From Pholiota molesta (taxonomy: Eukaryota; Basidiomycota; Agaricomycetes; Agaricales; Strophariaceae): 32,104 nt of DNA. Made by a program: the position numbers and the translations under genes. Positions 31,394-32,104 of the stretch are shown here, in pieces. The DNA lies in assembly GCA_014925825.1 (NCBI GenBank), contig JACGCK010000371.1, forward strand, positions 1-32,104, read 5' to 3'. Positions within the stretch are counted from its first letter, which is position 1; each line of letters starts with the position of its first letter. The notes under the pieces are model-generated. The model ran no database searches. It saw only the letters and a program-made list of their open reading frames with translations, and had not been told where the DNA came from.

Positions 31394-31878
31394 CTAGAAT
31401 CTTTCCAAGGAAGAGCCGGACGCTGAGGTGATCATCCACCCGGTGACACACGTTGTCGGCGACGGCGGGACTGTGGTAGACGAAGACGAAGACGATGAAG
31501 ATGAAGACGAATCACTGCCGGTGGGGAATGTATTGGTCGGGAACGGATCGCTTATGGTGGGCCAAGTGTATGTGGGGTACGGATCGCTGATGGTATACGT
31601 CGGGTCGCTGATAGGGTATGTTGGGAGTGTGTCGGTGGGGACGTGTTGCTAATGGTGATCGTCGTGGATTTGGAGGAGCTTGTGCTGCTGCTGGTGGTGG
31701 TCTTCGATGACAGCGCCGCTGCGTCCTGGAGATTAGATTAAATGAGCGAAGTTGCTTTTCGATCACGGAGACGGTGGACGAGTATGATAGTCTATGTTCT
31801 TACCGCGAAGGAGATGGACAATGCAAGCATGAGCGCCAGCACCGTAGAAAACGAACGAGAGTGATTAGGCTGTTGCAT
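31394..31878 (-). CDS. Small secreted Ser/Thr/Pro-rich protein
   Basis: Exon 31878-31804 encodes a clear signal peptide (SFSTVLALMLALSISFA). A GTAAGA donor at 31803 leads, in the model chosen, to an ATTAG acceptor ending at 31649 and exon 31648-31394, giving 109 aa. The mature part has TYPISDPTYTISDPYPTYTW, another TISDPFPT, then a run of 11 Ser codons, STTVPPSPTTC and a stop after SGSSLERF. A nearer acceptor (CTCCAG, ending at 31726) opens an exon with another Ser/Thr-rich frame (SKTTTSSSTSSSKSTTITIS) that ends at 31552 unless a two-base change in an AC repeat near 31633 is assumed. So either the far acceptor is used or the locus carries a frameshift. With one Cys it is not a typical Cys-rich effector; it resembles a heavily O-glycosylated wall or surface protein. 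The function is unknown. Confidence 0.6.
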
Positions 31879-32104
31879 GATGGACTGGTAGAAGGGTACG
31901 TGTGGGCGCGTGCCTCGAAAAACCTTGGTTTGAAAGGCGACGAATGCCTCTCCGTCGCCCGTCGTCCGTTCCTCTCTTTATATATGTCCAGACTCAAGCA
32001 CATCCACCACGGTCAAACTCAAATCAAATCAGAAGGATGCAAGTCGGATAATACGCCGAATGGTAGTGACAGCGCCCAGCCCCTTCCAGGATTTCCGTCC
32101 CCGA
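31879..32104. other. Promoter side of the secreted-protein gene
   Basis: Carries the TATA box at 31977-31985 and probably the 5' UTR of the gene to its left. No gene is seen up to the window end. Confidence 0.45.
31977..31985 (-). promoter_or_regulatory. TATA box of the secreted-protein gene
   Basis: TATATAAAG on the minus strand, about 100 bp upstream of the ATG at 31878, the usual distance for a strongly expressed fungal gene. Confidence 0.55.

Noticed and set aside
31428..31652. Plus-strand frame with DEDEDDEDEDE and GSLMVG repeats
   Set aside because: It is antisense to the Ser-run and SDP repeats of the secreted protein, which has a signal peptide, an intron and a TATA box.
1..32104. 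CRISPR arrays, bacterial operons, phage or viral genes, rRNA
   Set aside because: None seen; gene structure is that of a basidiomycete nuclear genome.

Overview
The window looks like nuclear DNA of a mushroom-forming basidiomycete (Agaricomycetes). Genes are split by many 42-80 nt GT-AG introns, exons are short, both strands are used, and several families (membrane-anchored GH5 beta-1,3-glucanase, GNAT-ankyrin proteins, orphan seven-TM proteins) are typical of that group. All gene models were built by reading splice sites and frames by eye; no search was run.

Layout from left to right. 107-1224 (-): a TEA/ATTS transcription factor. 1225-6091: gene-poor. 6092-8895 (-): a nine-exon, 747-aa type II membrane GH5 exo-beta-1,3-glucanase. 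8896-16282: 7.4 kb with no gene I can support, only coding-like islands and short repeats. 16283-17439 (-) and 17553-18708 (+): pinin and SRP72, head to head across 113 bp. 19898-21789 (+): an eight-exon histidine-phosphatase-fold membrane protein with a 6-nt micro-exon and Asn in place of the catalytic His of RHGxR.

22742-29165 (+) is the most unusual part: five tandem copies (A-E) of one gene that joins an acetyltransferase-like (GNAT) domain, ankyrin repeats, a CxCxxC...WLSPRM segment and a C-terminal domain with an acidic tail. Copy B is complete (562 aa). A has lost the middle but keeps frame and splicing. C stops just before the Cys motif. D and E are N-terminal stubs. Flanking DNA was copied too, including an upstream block with a TGACGTAA site before B and C.

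29274-32104: a minus-strand fragment of an unrecognised protein, a broken seven-TM gene (29883-31074, +), and a small secreted Ser/Thr/Pro-rich protein (31394-31878, -) behind a TATA box.

The housekeeping part (pinin, SRP72) serves mRNA processing and co-translational targeting; the glucanase and the histidine phosphatase-like protein act at the cell surface or in the secretory system. The GNAT-ankyrin array and the genes after it form an accessory, fast-turnover segment with unknown function.
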